Shown here: positions 7,240 through 15,966 of the stretch, one piece after another
How the letters are laid out: each line of letters begins with the position of its first letter
Position numbering within the stretch: position 1 is the stretch's first letter
Assembly (NCBI RefSeq): GCF_041428715.1
Contig: NZ_CP155572.1
Length of the DNA stretch: 64,000 nt
Strand: one strand, 5' to 3'
DNA from: Sporomusa malonica
Lineage (GTDB): Bacteria > Bacillota > Negativicutes > Sporomusales > Sporomusaceae
The notes under the pieces: generated by a model
Told to the model about the DNA's origin: nothing
The model's input: the letters and a program-made list of their open reading frames with translations, nothing else
Database searches by the model: none
Program-made: the position numbers and the translations under genes

Positions 7240-7968
7240 TTATAGTATACCTATTCCTTTAGCGAGGGCAAAAGCTATACCGCCGCCAATGAAAGGTCCA
7301 ACAACCGGAACCCAAGCGTAAGCCCAATCAGACGAGCCTTTGCCGGGAATTGGGCAAAAGGCATGCGCAAGTCTTGGTCCCAAGTCACGAGCCGGATTCA
7401 TGGCGTAACCGGTAGTACCGCCTATGCTAGAACCCAAGCCCCATACTAAAACTGCAACCATGAAAGGACCAAAGCCTGGCGCCATGCCGCCGACTGGTTT
7501 GGAAAACATAGCAAAAATTATAAAAATCAAAGCAACGGTCGCCATAATTTCGCACAGTAGATTTTGACCATAATTGCGAATTGCCGGACCTGTACAAAAA
7601 ATGGCTAACTTGATACCCTGATCTTCAGTTAACTCCCAGTGACCCCGGAAGAACAGATAAGTCATACAACCGCCAACAAAACCACCCGCAACTTGAGAAA
7701 TCATTATCATGAGAGCTTCAGGCGTTGTATATACACCATTAAGCAGTTTAGCAAAGGTTACCGCTGGGTTAATATCGGCTTGTGGTGCGCCACAGGCAAT
7801 GGCAACATACACGCCCATACCAACACCCACCATCCAGCCGGTGATGATATTAAACCAACCAGCACCTTCGGCTTTTGACAGTTTGAGCAGGGAATTCGCA
7901 ACAACACCATTACCAAAAAAAATCAGGGTAGCCACACCAAGAAATTCGCCTAAATACGGAGTTGTCAT
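7240..7968 (-). CDS. glpF: MIP-family aquaglyceroporin (glycerol/arsenite channel)
   Basis: 242 residues and six predicted membrane spans. Both half-helix signatures are intact: DINPAVTFAK in the first half and AMNPARDLGPRL in the second, where the Asp after the second NPA motif marks the glycerol-type (GlpF) subgroup. In most Firmicutes GlpF imports glycerol, but here it sits between arsR and acr3 and can be read as an AqpS-like arsenite exit channel working with ArsC. It could also feed glycerol to the diol dehydratase encoded downstream. Separate terminators and leaders suggest it is its own transcript. Confidence 0.9.
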   Translation of the reverse strand: MTTPYLGEFLGVATLIFFGNGVVANSLLKLSKAEGAGWFNIITGWMVGVGMGVYVAIACGAPQADINPAVTFAKLLNGVYTTPEALMIMISQVAGGFVGGCMTYLFFRGHWELTEDQGIKLAIFCTGPAIRNYGQNLLCEIMATVALIFIIFAMFSKPVGGMAPGFGPFMVAVLVWGLGSSIGGTTGYAMNPARDLGPRLAHAFCPIPGKGSSDWAYAWVPVVGPFIGGGIAFALAKGIGIL

Positions 7969-8356
7969 AGTAAACCTCCTTTTTTCATCTGTTGTTAGTT
8001 TATCTACTGGCCTGCAATTCTTTCGCTAAAACCTCCTCCCCACAAGGTTTATACTACATCTTAATTATAAATCCGAAGGCATAGTGAATAGTTGCTATGT
8101 TTATGTATAATTTAGTAAATATAAATATTCTGACATTGCCATTTCCACCTAGATCAACTTGCGATTGAATAACTTTCAGTTAACTATTTCCTAAACCATG
8201 GACAAATACTTCCTGTTCTGCTTTTCCTTGTATTAGATTGCTTTAGATTGTCACTATTTTGCATTTTATAAGTTTATAACTCCCTTAATCTATTGAAGCT
8301 TTTTATATTCTTGCAGATTATCCACACGTTAATCATAATAATGATATACTCAAAAT
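7969..8356 (-). other. leader and promoter region of the aquaglyceroporin gene
   Basis: A 388-bp AT-rich stretch without credible open frames. A ribosome site (AGGAGG) lies just before the ATG. I saw no riboswitch motif and no palindrome matching the acr3 operator. Confidence 0.4.
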
Positions 8357-8380
8357 AAAAAAGCAGGCCTTCGCCTGCTT
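8357..8380 (-). terminator. terminator of acr3
   Basis: GCAGGC-CTTC-GCCTGC is a perfect 6-bp stem with a tetraloop, flanked by an A-run and TTTT, so it can work in either direction. Confidence 0.85.
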
Positions 8381-8393
8381 TTGTTGCTACTTA

Positions 8394-9452
8394 CTATACA
8401 GCTTTTTGTTTCTCTTCCTTCGGAAACCAGTCACGTGTTCTATTACAGAAGCTACATACAGATAGCATTACAGGTACTTCTACAAGTACACCAACCACGG
8501 TGGCCAATGTTGCTCCTGACTGCAATCCAAAAAGCGATATTGTTACCGCAACAGCCAGTTCAAAGAAGTTGCTTGCGCCAATTAGCGCACCGGGAGCCGC
8601 GATAGAATGGGGGACATTTAAGAATTTGGCAAGACCATACGCTAGGGATGAGTTGAAGTAAACCTGAATAGTAATTGGCACAGCAATTAAGATGATGTTG
8701 AACCAATTGCTTAAAATAGTCTCTCCCTGGAATGCAAATATGATCACCAGAGTTGCTAGCAGTGCGAGAATTGTAACCGGTTTTAGAGGGGCTAAGAGTT
8801 TGGTATTAAACCACTCTTCGCCTTTCGACTTAAGCAGAATTCGCCTAGTTAGATAACCTGCCACTAGAGGAATAACAATGTAGAGCAGCACCGACATAAA
8901 TAAAACATCTTTCGGCACAACAATGTCAGACACCCCTAGCAAAAACATAACGATTGGCGCGAATAAGACCAACATTATTAAGTCATTAATAGCAACCTGC
9001 ACTAAAGTGTATGCTGGATCTCCATCTGTTAGATAACTCCATACAAAAACCATTGCTGTACAAGGTGCAGCTGCCAAAATAATTGACCCAGCAATATATT
9101 CATTTGCCAGATCTTCTCCAATATACCCGATAAAAATATGTTTAAAGAATAGCCAAGCTAAGAATGCCATACTAAACGGCTTTACTATCCAGTTAATAAA
9201 TAATGTAATTAAAAGTCCCCGGGGCTTTTCACCTACCTTTAAGATAGCTGAGAAATCAATTTTAATCATCATCGGATAAATCATCAACCAGATTAGTATA
9301 GCAATGGGAAGGTTTACATGGCTTACTTCCATTTTACTTAACGCATTTACCGCATCAGGAAACAGCTTACCCAGAGTAATGCCAACTACAATACATAGTC
9401 CAACCCAAACTGTTAAATAACGCTCAAAAAAGTCTAATCGTTTTTCACTCAT
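8394..9452 (-). CDS. acr3: Acr3-type arsenite efflux transporter
   Basis: 352 residues, ten predicted membrane helices, normal length for the bile-acid/arsenite (BART) superfamily. The start MSEKRLDFFERYLTVWVG and the segment AAAPCTAMVFVWSYLTDGD with the conserved cysteine needed for As(III) transport are diagnostic. A second conserved segment IGASNFFELAVAVTISLFG matches the Acr3 helix 9 region. It pumps arsenite out with the membrane potential. The upstream palindrome 9616-9651 suggests ArsR control. Confidence 0.92.
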   Translation of the reverse strand: MSEKRLDFFERYLTVWVGLCIVVGITLGKLFPDAVNALSKMEVSHVNLPIAILIWLMIYPMMIKIDFSAILKVGEKPRGLLITLFINWIVKPFSMAFLAWLFFKHIFIGYIGEDLANEYIAGSIILAAAPCTAMVFVWSYLTDGDPAYTLVQVAINDLIMLVLFAPIVMFLLGVSDIVVPKDVLFMSVLLYIVIPLVAGYLTRRILLKSKGEEWFNTKLLAPLKPVTILALLATLVIIFAFQGETILSNWFNIILIAVPITIQVYFNSSLAYGLAKFLNVPHSIAAPGALIGASNFFELAVAVTISLFGLQSGATLATVVGVLVEVPVMLSVCSFCNRTRDWFPKEEKQKAV

Positions 9453-9615
9453 TAGTCCTACACCTCCAAAAACAATATATAGTATAGAGTCGATTCTTAG
9501 GCACGCATACGCAATACTACATTAAGTAGACATCTTCCCCCTCCTTTCTCAACATACCGTCATACTCATCTAGGTCATACAAAAGTATATGATTGCTATA
9601 TTAAATTACGCCTTC

Positions 9616-9651
9616 ATATTAATATATTTACGTTTATGGATATATTAATAT
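9616..9651. promoter_or_regulatory. palindromic operator candidate upstream of acr3
   Basis: ATATTAATATAT and ATATATTAATAT are perfect 12-bp arms with a 12-bp spacer, 164 bp upstream of the acr3 start. It resembles the palindrome at 1249-1274 and fits an ArsR-family site. In the 343-bp gap 9453-9795 it is the only feature besides the pdu terminator. Confidence 0.5.
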
Positions 9652-9739
9652 GATAATATATCGCCGATATCAAGTCAATACAATAAACCACCCCCCTTTG
9701 TAAAAATTACCCATATAGTGAAACAGCTTACACAGCGCA

Positions 9740-9777
9740 TAAAAAAATAAAGCGTTCACTATTTGAAACGCTTTATT
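9740..9777 (-). terminator. terminator of the pdu operon
   Basis: On the minus strand AATAAAGCGTT and AACGCTTTATT are perfect 11-bp arms followed by TTTTTTT, just past the pduT stop. Confidence 0.9.
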
Positions 9778-9795
9778 AAATAATTCCTAATTCTA

Positions 9796-10344
9796 TTAAA
9801 ATAACGCCTGATGAAGACTCTGGTGTGGTGCAGGAATAACAAGCTGATCAACCAGGAACCCGCTGTCCTGTATGGCATGACTGCCTGCACGGACTGCCGC
9901 AGTTACGGCTCCGACCTCACCACTCATTGATACCACAGCTTTTCCACCCATCCCGCGCGCTAAGCGAACCTCTAAGAGCTGTACGGCGGCTGCCTTGGCT
10001 GCTGTGTCTGCAGCAATAATGGCTGATGCCACCGAGTAACTCTCAATAACGCCTAACGACTTTATTTGCTTAACCTCGGTACAACCTGATAGAGCTTGGA
10101 ATACATCAGGATGAATATTAGGAAGAACAAATTCATCCACAATATTCTCTGTGCCAACACCCTTACCGCTCCGTACGGCGCTTTGTACAGCGCCAACATC
10201 ACCGCCGACCATAACAACATATTTGCCCGGGCACAGGGGTTGAGACATAATCAACTCAACATTAGCCGCTTTTAGCATGGTGTCGGCGACCAAAATACCT
10301 TTTGTGATATTTTTAATCTCTAATAATCCTATGGCACGTTTCAT
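9796..10344 (-). CDS. pduT: PduT microcompartment shell protein (tandem BMC, Fe-S pore)
   Basis: 182 residues from the ATG at 10344 (GGGGGAG upstream); the ATG at 10365 lies over the end of pduS. Two BMC domains are visible: residues 3-90 (AIGLLEIKNITKGILVADTML) and 95-180 (SLGVIESYSVASAIIAADTA). The loop MSQPLCPGKYVVMVGG holds the cysteine that in PduT trimers coordinates a [4Fe-4S] cluster in the central pore. It probably passes electrons from outside to the PduS reductase within. Last gene of the operon. Confidence 0.92.
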   Translation of the reverse strand: MKRAIGLLEIKNITKGILVADTMLKAANVELIMSQPLCPGKYVVMVGGDVGAVQSAVRSGKGVGTENIVDEFVLPNIHPDVFQALSGCTEVKQIKSLGVIESYSVASAIIAADTAAKAAAVQLLEVRLARGMGGKAVVSMSGEVGAVTAAVRAGSHAIQDSGFLVDQLVIPAPHQSLHQALF

Positions 10345-10364
10345 TTTATTCTCCCCCTGCTGCA

Positions 10365-11696
10365 TTACATTGTCCGAATTCCAATCGAACGGTCCACAGC
10401 ATATACTTGTCCTGAAATACTTGCGTGAAGGTTGGTTCCTACCGCAGCTCCTTCAGGAATTACGGCTATTAGATCACCAACGTTAACGATAGCGCCAATG
10501 TCAACAATAGGCTTTGCCGGAGCACCGATATGTTGTGATAGCAATATTCTGACATCTTTAACTGTGACTGGTTCAGTTTGCAGCGGAGCTTTAACATCAT
10601 AATTCCCCAGTCCCAGCCGGTAGAGCAGCCTTTTTGTCGGAATTAGGCGATACTCCCGGTTTGAACGAGAATTTTGTGGCTTGGCATTATGAGGATTTTT
10701 CATGTGCGCTTGGCTAAATTGACGCTTTAGTTCAGCATTAACGCGCCGCGGCGATAATCCCATACTGCAGCCAAAGGAGTCACAGGCACCACATTCAGAG
10801 CATAAAAACGCCTTAGTGACAACATCTGTTTCGTGATACTGTCCTCTGCCAATGGCCTGCATGATTCGATGCGGCTCCAGGCTATGTCCCAAGAGATTGC
10901 GCGGGCAGACATCAGTACAAGCCCGGCAGTTACAGCAAACAGCCTTTGCCCTGTTGGCTATGGCTGCCCAGGGCGTACTTTTTTCGGCTACGAGCGAGTG
11001 ATTCTGCGGCAGCACGATAATGCCGCCCGTTGTTTTGGTAACTGGCTGATCATCAGTAGTAAGCTTCCCCATCATGGGTCCGCCATCAATAACCGCATAC
11101 TGGGGCACAGCTGCGCCGCCTGCCAACTGAATTAACTCTCTAATGGCCATGCCTATAGGTACTTTGAATGTCGCAGGTTTGTTAACCGCCCCTGTTACAG
11201 TGACATATTTGTCAGTAACAGGCTTGCCTGAGAGTGCTTCGGCTACATTGATCAGTGTCTCGACATTGGCGACGACAACACCAACATGCAGTGGAATACC
11301 GCCTTCAGGGACAACCCGGCCTGTTACCTCATGGAGCAGTACCTGTTCATCTCCTGCCGGATAGATGTCTGGGAGGAAAAACAGCTCGATTTCTTGCGCA
11401 TTCATTTGTTTTAATGATGCCTGCAGCCTGGTTACGGCCTCTTCATACTTCCGTTTTAAGCCAATAACCCCGCGGCGGGCGCCGGTAGCTACCATAACTG
11501 CCCTCAGACCAATGATAAGTTTTTCGCTTTCACTGGCCATGATAAGCTGGTGAGCTCTTAGGAGGGGTTCACATTCAGCGCCATTGACAATAACAGTGTC
11601 AACATTGGCGTTAATTTTTACATGCGTGGGGAAGCCGGCACCGCCGGCTCCCACTACTCCTGCCGCTTTTACTGCGGCAATAATCTCTTCCCGCAT
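10365..11696 (-). CDS. pduS: PduS corrin reductase (RnfC-like)
   Basis: 443 residues. An N-terminal glycine-rich stretch VVGAGGAGFPTHVKIN and the SLBB/RnfC-like centre are followed by two ferredoxin-type clusters, CCNCRACTDVCPRNLL near residue 255 and CSECGACDSFGCSMGLSP near 300. The enzyme reduces cob(III)alamin to cob(I)alamin with FMN and Fe-S clusters so that PduO can adenosylate it. Its position between pduP and pduT matches the reductase-shell pairing seen in enteric pdu loci. Confidence 0.93.
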   Translation of the reverse strand: MREEIIAAVKAAGVVGAGGAGFPTHVKINANVDTVIVNGAECEPLLRAHQLIMASESEKLIIGLRAVMVATGARRGVIGLKRKYEEAVTRLQASLKQMNAQEIELFFLPDIYPAGDEQVLLHEVTGRVVPEGGIPLHVGVVVANVETLINVAEALSGKPVTDKYVTVTGAVNKPATFKVPIGMAIRELIQLAGGAAVPQYAVIDGGPMMGKLTTDDQPVTKTTGGIIVLPQNHSLVAEKSTPWAAIANRAKAVCCNCRACTDVCPRNLLGHSLEPHRIMQAIGRGQYHETDVVTKAFLCSECGACDSFGCSMGLSPRRVNAELKRQFSQAHMKNPHNAKPQNSRSNREYRLIPTKRLLYRLGLGNYDVKAPLQTEPVTVKDVRILLSQHIGAPAKPIVDIGAIVNVGDLIAVIPEGAAVGTNLHASISGQVYAVDRSIGIRTM

Positions 11697-11726
11697 ACTG
11701 TCACCTACTCCCTTTGCGGTATCATG

Positions 11727-13163
11727 TTACACAATGGATAGAGCATCAACAAGAACACAGCGACGCTGGCGGGTAAAGCTGCGCGCAGAGGTAAGTCCTT
11801 CGCCTGTCGGTCCTGCGATAGTAAAAGTAGTAAATCCTTCGCCGCCAACACCGATACCAGCATATGAAGGAGCATTTTTTACAAATATCGTGGTCTCAAT
11901 GGCTTTAGCCAACCTTGTTAAATTATCGACGTTTTTGGAGTGCATGATGGCCGTATGCCTGTTGCCATGCTCGACCTTGACCGCCAATTCAATGGCCTCA
12001 TCAATGTCTTTTACCTGAACAATGGGTAATACCGGCATCATGAGTTCTTCGATAACAAACGGATGGTCGGCGTTGGTTTCACAAATGACGGCGCGGATGC
12101 TGTCAGGTACATTGATGCCGATTTGGCTTAAAATGTATTTAGCATCTTTACCGACATAGTTTTTATTAACTCCATATATCTTCTTGGGCTTCTCCGTGCA
12201 ACCGGCAGCAACCAATTCTTCTTTCTCAGTCAAAATGACTTTAGCCAACCGGTCAATATCCTGACCTGATATTAAGTAAGCGCCATAACGCTGCATATAG
12301 GCCATCAGTTTATCAGCAATGCTGCCAACGGCGATAACCTCTTTTTCGGCAATGCAAGGCAGGTTGTTGTCAAAAGAACAGCCTGCAATAATATCCTTCG
12401 CTGCCTTTTCAATGTCAGCTGTTTCATCGACAACAGCCGGCGGATTGCCGGCACCGGCACCGATGGCCTTTTTACCGGCAGACATGACAGCCTTGACTAC
12501 CGCAGGACCGCCTGTGGCTACAAGCATATTAATGTCCGGGTGCTGCATCATAGCATTTGTTGCTTCCAGTGAAGGTTCAGCAACTGCTGTTAACAGGTTA
12601 GCCGGACCACCTGCTTTTACAATGGCCTCATTTAACAATTTAATAGTAAGCAATGATGTGTTTTTGGCTGTAGGATGCGGGCTAAAAACAACAGCATTGC
12701 CTGCGGCAACCATGCCGATTCCGTTACAGATAACGGTTTCGGACGGATTAGTTGTTGGCGTGATTGAGCCGATTACCCCATAGGGTCCCATTTCAATCAG
12801 CGTCAAGCCGCAGTCCCCGCTCCAGGCCTCGCTCTTCAGGTCCTCGGTTCCAGGCGTCTTGGTAGCGACCAGCTTATTTTTCAGAACCTTGTCAGCTACG
12901 CGTCCCATACCGGATTCTTTTACCGCCATTTCAGCAAACTTCTCGGCGTTGTCACACGAAGTCTGGCGCATAGCCTTGATGAGTTCTTCGCGCTTTTCTA
13001 TTGACAATTTCTTCAGCTGTTTTTGCGCAGCTCGTGCTGCAGCCACAGCCTCATCAATTGTTGTAAAAATACCGCCATCACCAGCAGCACCCTGTTTTTG
13101 CTCCTGTACTCTGGCCATTATTTCTGCTGTAATTTTTGCAATTAAGCTTTGATCAATAGTCAC
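11727..13163 (-). CDS. pduP: CoA-acylating propionaldehyde dehydrogenase
   Basis: 478 residues. The N-terminus MTIDQSLIAKITAEIMARV is an amphipathic encapsulation helix. The catalytic part has FDNNLPCIAEKEVIAVG with the nucleophilic cysteine near residue 270 and VVFSPHPTAKNTS in the NAD-binding half. It oxidises propionaldehyde (or 3-hydroxypropionaldehyde from glycerol) to the acyl-CoA with NAD inside the compartment, feeding PduL. Length and motifs match the PduP/EutE family. It lies between pduO and pduS. Confidence 0.93.
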   Translation of the reverse strand: MTIDQSLIAKITAEIMARVQEQKQGAAGDGGIFTTIDEAVAAARAAQKQLKKLSIEKREELIKAMRQTSCDNAEKFAEMAVKESGMGRVADKVLKNKLVATKTPGTEDLKSEAWSGDCGLTLIEMGPYGVIGSITPTTNPSETVICNGIGMVAAGNAVVFSPHPTAKNTSLLTIKLLNEAIVKAGGPANLLTAVAEPSLEATNAMMQHPDINMLVATGGPAVVKAVMSAGKKAIGAGAGNPPAVVDETADIEKAAKDIIAGCSFDNNLPCIAEKEVIAVGSIADKLMAYMQRYGAYLISGQDIDRLAKVILTEKEELVAAGCTEKPKKIYGVNKNYVGKDAKYILSQIGINVPDSIRAVICETNADHPFVIEELMMPVLPIVQVKDIDEAIELAVKVEHGNRHTAIMHSKNVDNLTRLAKAIETTIFVKNAPSYAGIGVGGEGFTTFTIAGPTGEGLTSARSFTRQRRCVLVDALSIV

Positions 13164-13195
13164 TTATCTTCCTCCTTCCGTGCCAGCCGCCTTTT

Positions 13196-14170
13196 TTAAT
13201 AGGCAGCCAGACCGGCTTTAGCTACAGCCATGTCGTCATCAACTGATCCGCCGCTTACACCAATTCCACCAACTAACACACCATTTTCCCAGATGGGGAA
13301 ACCGCCGCCAAATACAATCATCCGGCAGCCATCGGTAGTATTTAGACCATATAACATTTGACCAGGCTGGGATACCGCCGCTGCTTGGTCTGTACCCATT
13401 TTGAGCGCAACTGCAGTATAGGCTTTATTAAGTGCGATCGAAACGCTGGCTAATAAGGCATTGTCCATTCGCTCTTGGGCAACAAGATTGCCACCATTAT
13501 CGACTACAGCGATAACCATGGGTACGCCGATTTCAATTGCCTTCTTTTCGGCAGCCTCAATCATCTTTTTGGCTTTTTCCAACATCACGTCTTTCCCCCC
13601 ATCTTTTTGCTCTAGACTTTGAAGAACCTGCTTTACAGCTTTGGTCACTTTTGCGACCAGCTCTTCCTGTTCGACGCACCTTGCTAAAACAAACAGCAAG
13701 TCGGACAACCTGTTTAAGTAAAGTGCAACAGGTGTGGGTACCGTTTCTGTGCGTCTAAGTCTGACAATGCACCGTTCAGCCCGTCGCACAATGGTACGTG
13801 CTAGATCAAGCGCAGCACTGGCTGACGTTCCCCCGGGTGTAACAAAGTACGGTTGCGGAATACGCTGCTGTTCTAATGTATCGATTATGCTTTCTAAGCG
13901 CTCGACATGAGTAGGGGTAATACGATAGTTATTGCTGCCGGTTACACTGTCAGTCGCCAAATCAGCGTTTAGCAATATTAGTTCCTGCTGAATCGGATGA
14001 ATGATATCAATAACCCACTCTTTATCTGTGAGAGATTTCCCCAGGCCCATGGCCGCATTGGCTTCATCCACAGTACCGTAAGCGTGTACCCTGATACTAT
14101 CTTTAAATACCCGCTCTTTGCTCAGCAGGCTGGTTTTTCCTTCGTCACCTGTTTTGGTGTACACTTTCAT
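13196..14170 (-). CDS. pduO: PduO ATP:cob(I)alamin adenosyltransferase with GlcG/HbpS-like C-domain
   Basis: 324 residues, two domains. Residues 1-180 are the adenosyltransferase: MKVYTKTGDEGKTSLL (ATP loop), YGTVDEANAAMGLGK, and RTIVRRAERCIVRL with DLLFVLARC. Residues 190-324 are a GlcG/HbpS (DUF336) domain: AKKMIEAAEKKAIEIGVPM and GVSGGSVDDDMAVAKAGL. The full-length fusion is the PduO form used in propanediol compartments. It makes adenosylcobalamin for the diol dehydratase, using cob(I)alamin from PduS. It is seven bases from pduN, so it is clearly in the operon. Confidence 0.93.
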   Translation of the reverse strand: MKVYTKTGDEGKTSLLSKERVFKDSIRVHAYGTVDEANAAMGLGKSLTDKEWVIDIIHPIQQELILLNADLATDSVTGSNNYRITPTHVERLESIIDTLEQQRIPQPYFVTPGGTSASAALDLARTIVRRAERCIVRLRRTETVPTPVALYLNRLSDLLFVLARCVEQEELVAKVTKAVKQVLQSLEQKDGGKDVMLEKAKKMIEAAEKKAIEIGVPMVIAVVDNGGNLVAQERMDNALLASVSIALNKAYTAVALKMGTDQAAAVSQPGQMLYGLNTTDGCRMIVFGGGFPIWENGVLVGGIGVSGGSVDDDMAVAKAGLAAY

Positions 14171-14176
14171 GGTACA

Positions 14177-14461
14177 TTACTCCTCGAGTAAGCTTTTATT
14201 GATTTCGATGCTGTCAATAATGCCGATAATGGCTGCATCCACTGCTGCTTGCGGGTTGCCTGTTACATGCCGGGCAGAACTTCCATCAACGACAAGTACA
14301 GTTTCACCAGTACCGGCGCCAATTGTATCTACCGCAACAATCGGGGTACCGGCCGGACGATTGCCGAATCGTATCGGCTGCACGATAAGCAGTTTACTAC
14401 CGGTCAGGCTGTCGTCTTTAGGTGTAGCTACAAGTGTGCCGATTATCTTTCCTACCCACAT
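14177..14461 (-). CDS. pduN: PduN/EutN-type pentameric vertex protein
   Basis: 94 residues starting MWVGKIIGTLVATPKDDSL, the beta-barrel signature of the EutN/CcmL family (PF03319), with VDTIGAGTGETVLVVDGSSAR in the middle. These pentamers cap the twelve vertices of the polyhedral shell. A single copy is present, as is normal for pdu loci. The C-terminal helix IIGIIDSIEINKSLLEE follows the domain. Confidence 0.92.
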   Translation of the reverse strand: MWVGKIIGTLVATPKDDSLTGSKLLIVQPIRFGNRPAGTPIVAVDTIGAGTGETVLVVDGSSARHVTGNPQAAVDAAIIGIIDSIEINKSLLEE

Positions 14462-14480
14462 CTCTATTCACCCTCCTGCT

Positions 14481-15281
14481 TTAGCTGTAAATAATCTCTA
14501 TATTACATTCTTTGGCGATATCGCGTGCTAAAGGAGTGATAATCGTCCCCTGTGGAACACTAAGAGCAGCCGCCCCACTCTGTGCAGCACGTCTAACAGT
14601 ATCGGCATCAATTACTTTTCTTTTTGAGACTTTTTCCGGGCTCTGCACCGCTTGCGGCTTAATCACTGGGATTAATACTTTTTTTGCCTTTTCAGCCAGG
14701 CTTGCCACAGGCGCAAGCTGAATTCCATAGGTTTCAAGCTTATTCAGATTTCCCCGCAGTGCTGCCTTAAGCGCCGGCGAGGCTTTTTCCATACTTTTTT
14801 GTATCCGCCAGCCATCCTCCGGATCGGCCGCATTTTGCGCGGCGATTACCGGTTTACCAAGCATTAAAGCCTGAAAAATCAAGGTAGATACCATTGTATC
14901 TGACAAGGTATATGCAAGTTTTGCCGCTGTATTTTGGGTTAACACAGGGACGAGCACAATATCGGCGGCCCGTAAATATTTCCCTGGATAAGGGGACTGG
15001 GTAGTAACAACCTGCACGTGACTACCCAGTTTTTCCTTTATCCAGTTTATCCCTATGATTTTTTCAGCGGCTTCTGAAAGAACAACGGTAAGCTCAGTGT
15101 TTATGGCCTGCAGAGCTCTTAGTTCTTCCAGGCTTGTTTCAAGTCCAATGGTTCCACCTGTGAAAATAGCCAGCGCTTTATAGTGCGGGCCGTCAGGCTG
15201 CATGGATACCGAGCCAGCCCTTAGGTTAAGCTGGCGCAATACCTCAGCGGTAACTAACTCCACAAGTTTTTCATTGTCCAC
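14481..15281 (-). CDS. flavoprotein-domain protein at the pduM position, with encapsulation helix
   Basis: 266 residues from a GTG at 15281 (GGGGGAG nine bases upstream); a longer frame reaches into pduL and is not real. The N-terminus DNEKLVELVTAEVLRQLNL is a typical amphipathic cargo helix. Residues about 35-205 look like a PF02441 flavoprotein (HFCD) fold: ALAIFTGGTIGLETSLEEL and RAADIVLVPVLTQNTAAKLAY. The last 45 residues (VPQGTIITPLARDIAKE) match the short C-terminal motif shared by PduM and EutQ-like compartment proteins. It lies exactly between pduL and pduN, where enteric and lactobacillary operons have pduM. The role may be flavin-linked cobalamin or redox chemistry within the lumen. 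Confidence 0.75.
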   Translation of the reverse strand: MDNEKLVELVTAEVLRQLNLRAGSVSMQPDGPHYKALAIFTGGTIGLETSLEELRALQAINTELTVVLSEAAEKIIGINWIKEKLGSHVQVVTTQSPYPGKYLRAADIVLVPVLTQNTAAKLAYTLSDTMVSTLIFQALMLGKPVIAAQNAADPEDGWRIQKSMEKASPALKAALRGNLNKLETYGIQLAPVASLAEKAKKVLIPVIKPQAVQSPEKVSKRKVIDADTVRRAAQSGAAALSVPQGTIITPLARDIAKECNIEIIYS

Positions 15282-15282
15282 G

Positions 15283-15933
15283 CTATTTCTCCCCCACCTG
15301 ACACAGAGTAACCATGTCGCCGTTCTTAAGCTCTGCGGCATTGGCCTCATCTGTATCAATGTGAAATTCCAGACGGAAGTCCGGATGTACCCGAACCAGT
15401 ACATTGCCGAAGCTTCCACCTCGGGCGCCATTCACCTGAACAGTGACGCGATCACCATCGGCAACCTTAAGCTGCCGCGCATCGGCCTCCTGCATGTGAA
15501 TGTGCCTGGCAGCACAGATAACACCTTCTGTAAGCGTAACTGCGCCCTTGGGTCCGACCAGGACAATACCAGGCGATCCTTGAATTTTGCCTGAGTCTCT
15601 AAGCGGCGGTATTACACCCAAACTAAATCCATCAGTTCGGGATATCTCCAGCTGGGTAAACTTGCGAACCGGGCCTAATACCCGGACACCTCGCATAACA
15701 CCCTTAGGACCAACCAAGGTAACTGTCTCCTTGGCAGCAAATTCACCTACCTGTTTCAGGTCTTTTTCCTTGGTAAGGGTATGACCGCTGCCAAACAAGG
15801 TTTCAATATGCTCGGCAGAGAGGTGGATGTGACGATTTGATACACCTACCGGAATACCTTTTTCTGCCTGCTCTACATTAGGTATTGCAGCCAGTACCTG
15901 GCTGACAATCTGTTCAAGTAATTTTGGGTCCAT
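15283..15933 (-). CDS. pduL: PduL phosphate propanoyltransferase
   Basis: 216 residues from the ATG at 15933 after GGAGGTGAGAGG. The N-terminal helix DPKLLEQIVSQVLAAI is a lumen-targeting peptide. VGVSNRHIHLSAEHIETLF and AARHIHMQEADA carry the zinc-binding histidines of the two PduL half-domains. It converts propanoyl-CoA to propanoyl-phosphate and regenerates CoA for PduP. No pduW kinase is found in the operon, so ATP must be made by an acetate/propionate kinase elsewhere. Confidence 0.93.
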   Translation of the reverse strand: MDPKLLEQIVSQVLAAIPNVEQAEKGIPVGVSNRHIHLSAEHIETLFGSGHTLTKEKDLKQVGEFAAKETVTLVGPKGVMRGVRVLGPVRKFTQLEISRTDGFSLGVIPPLRDSGKIQGSPGIVLVGPKGAVTLTEGVICAARHIHMQEADARQLKVADGDRVTVQVNGARGGSFGNVLVRVHPDFRLEFHIDTDEANAAELKNGDMVTLCQVGEK

Positions 15934-15966
15934 CCTCTCACCTCCAGTGCTTAGCACTTATACTGA

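Noticed and set aside
14481..15431. Longer N-terminus for the pduM-like gene
   Set aside because: The additional 50 codons lie inside pduL in another frame, and the GTG at 15281 has a good ribosome site and gives a cargo helix.
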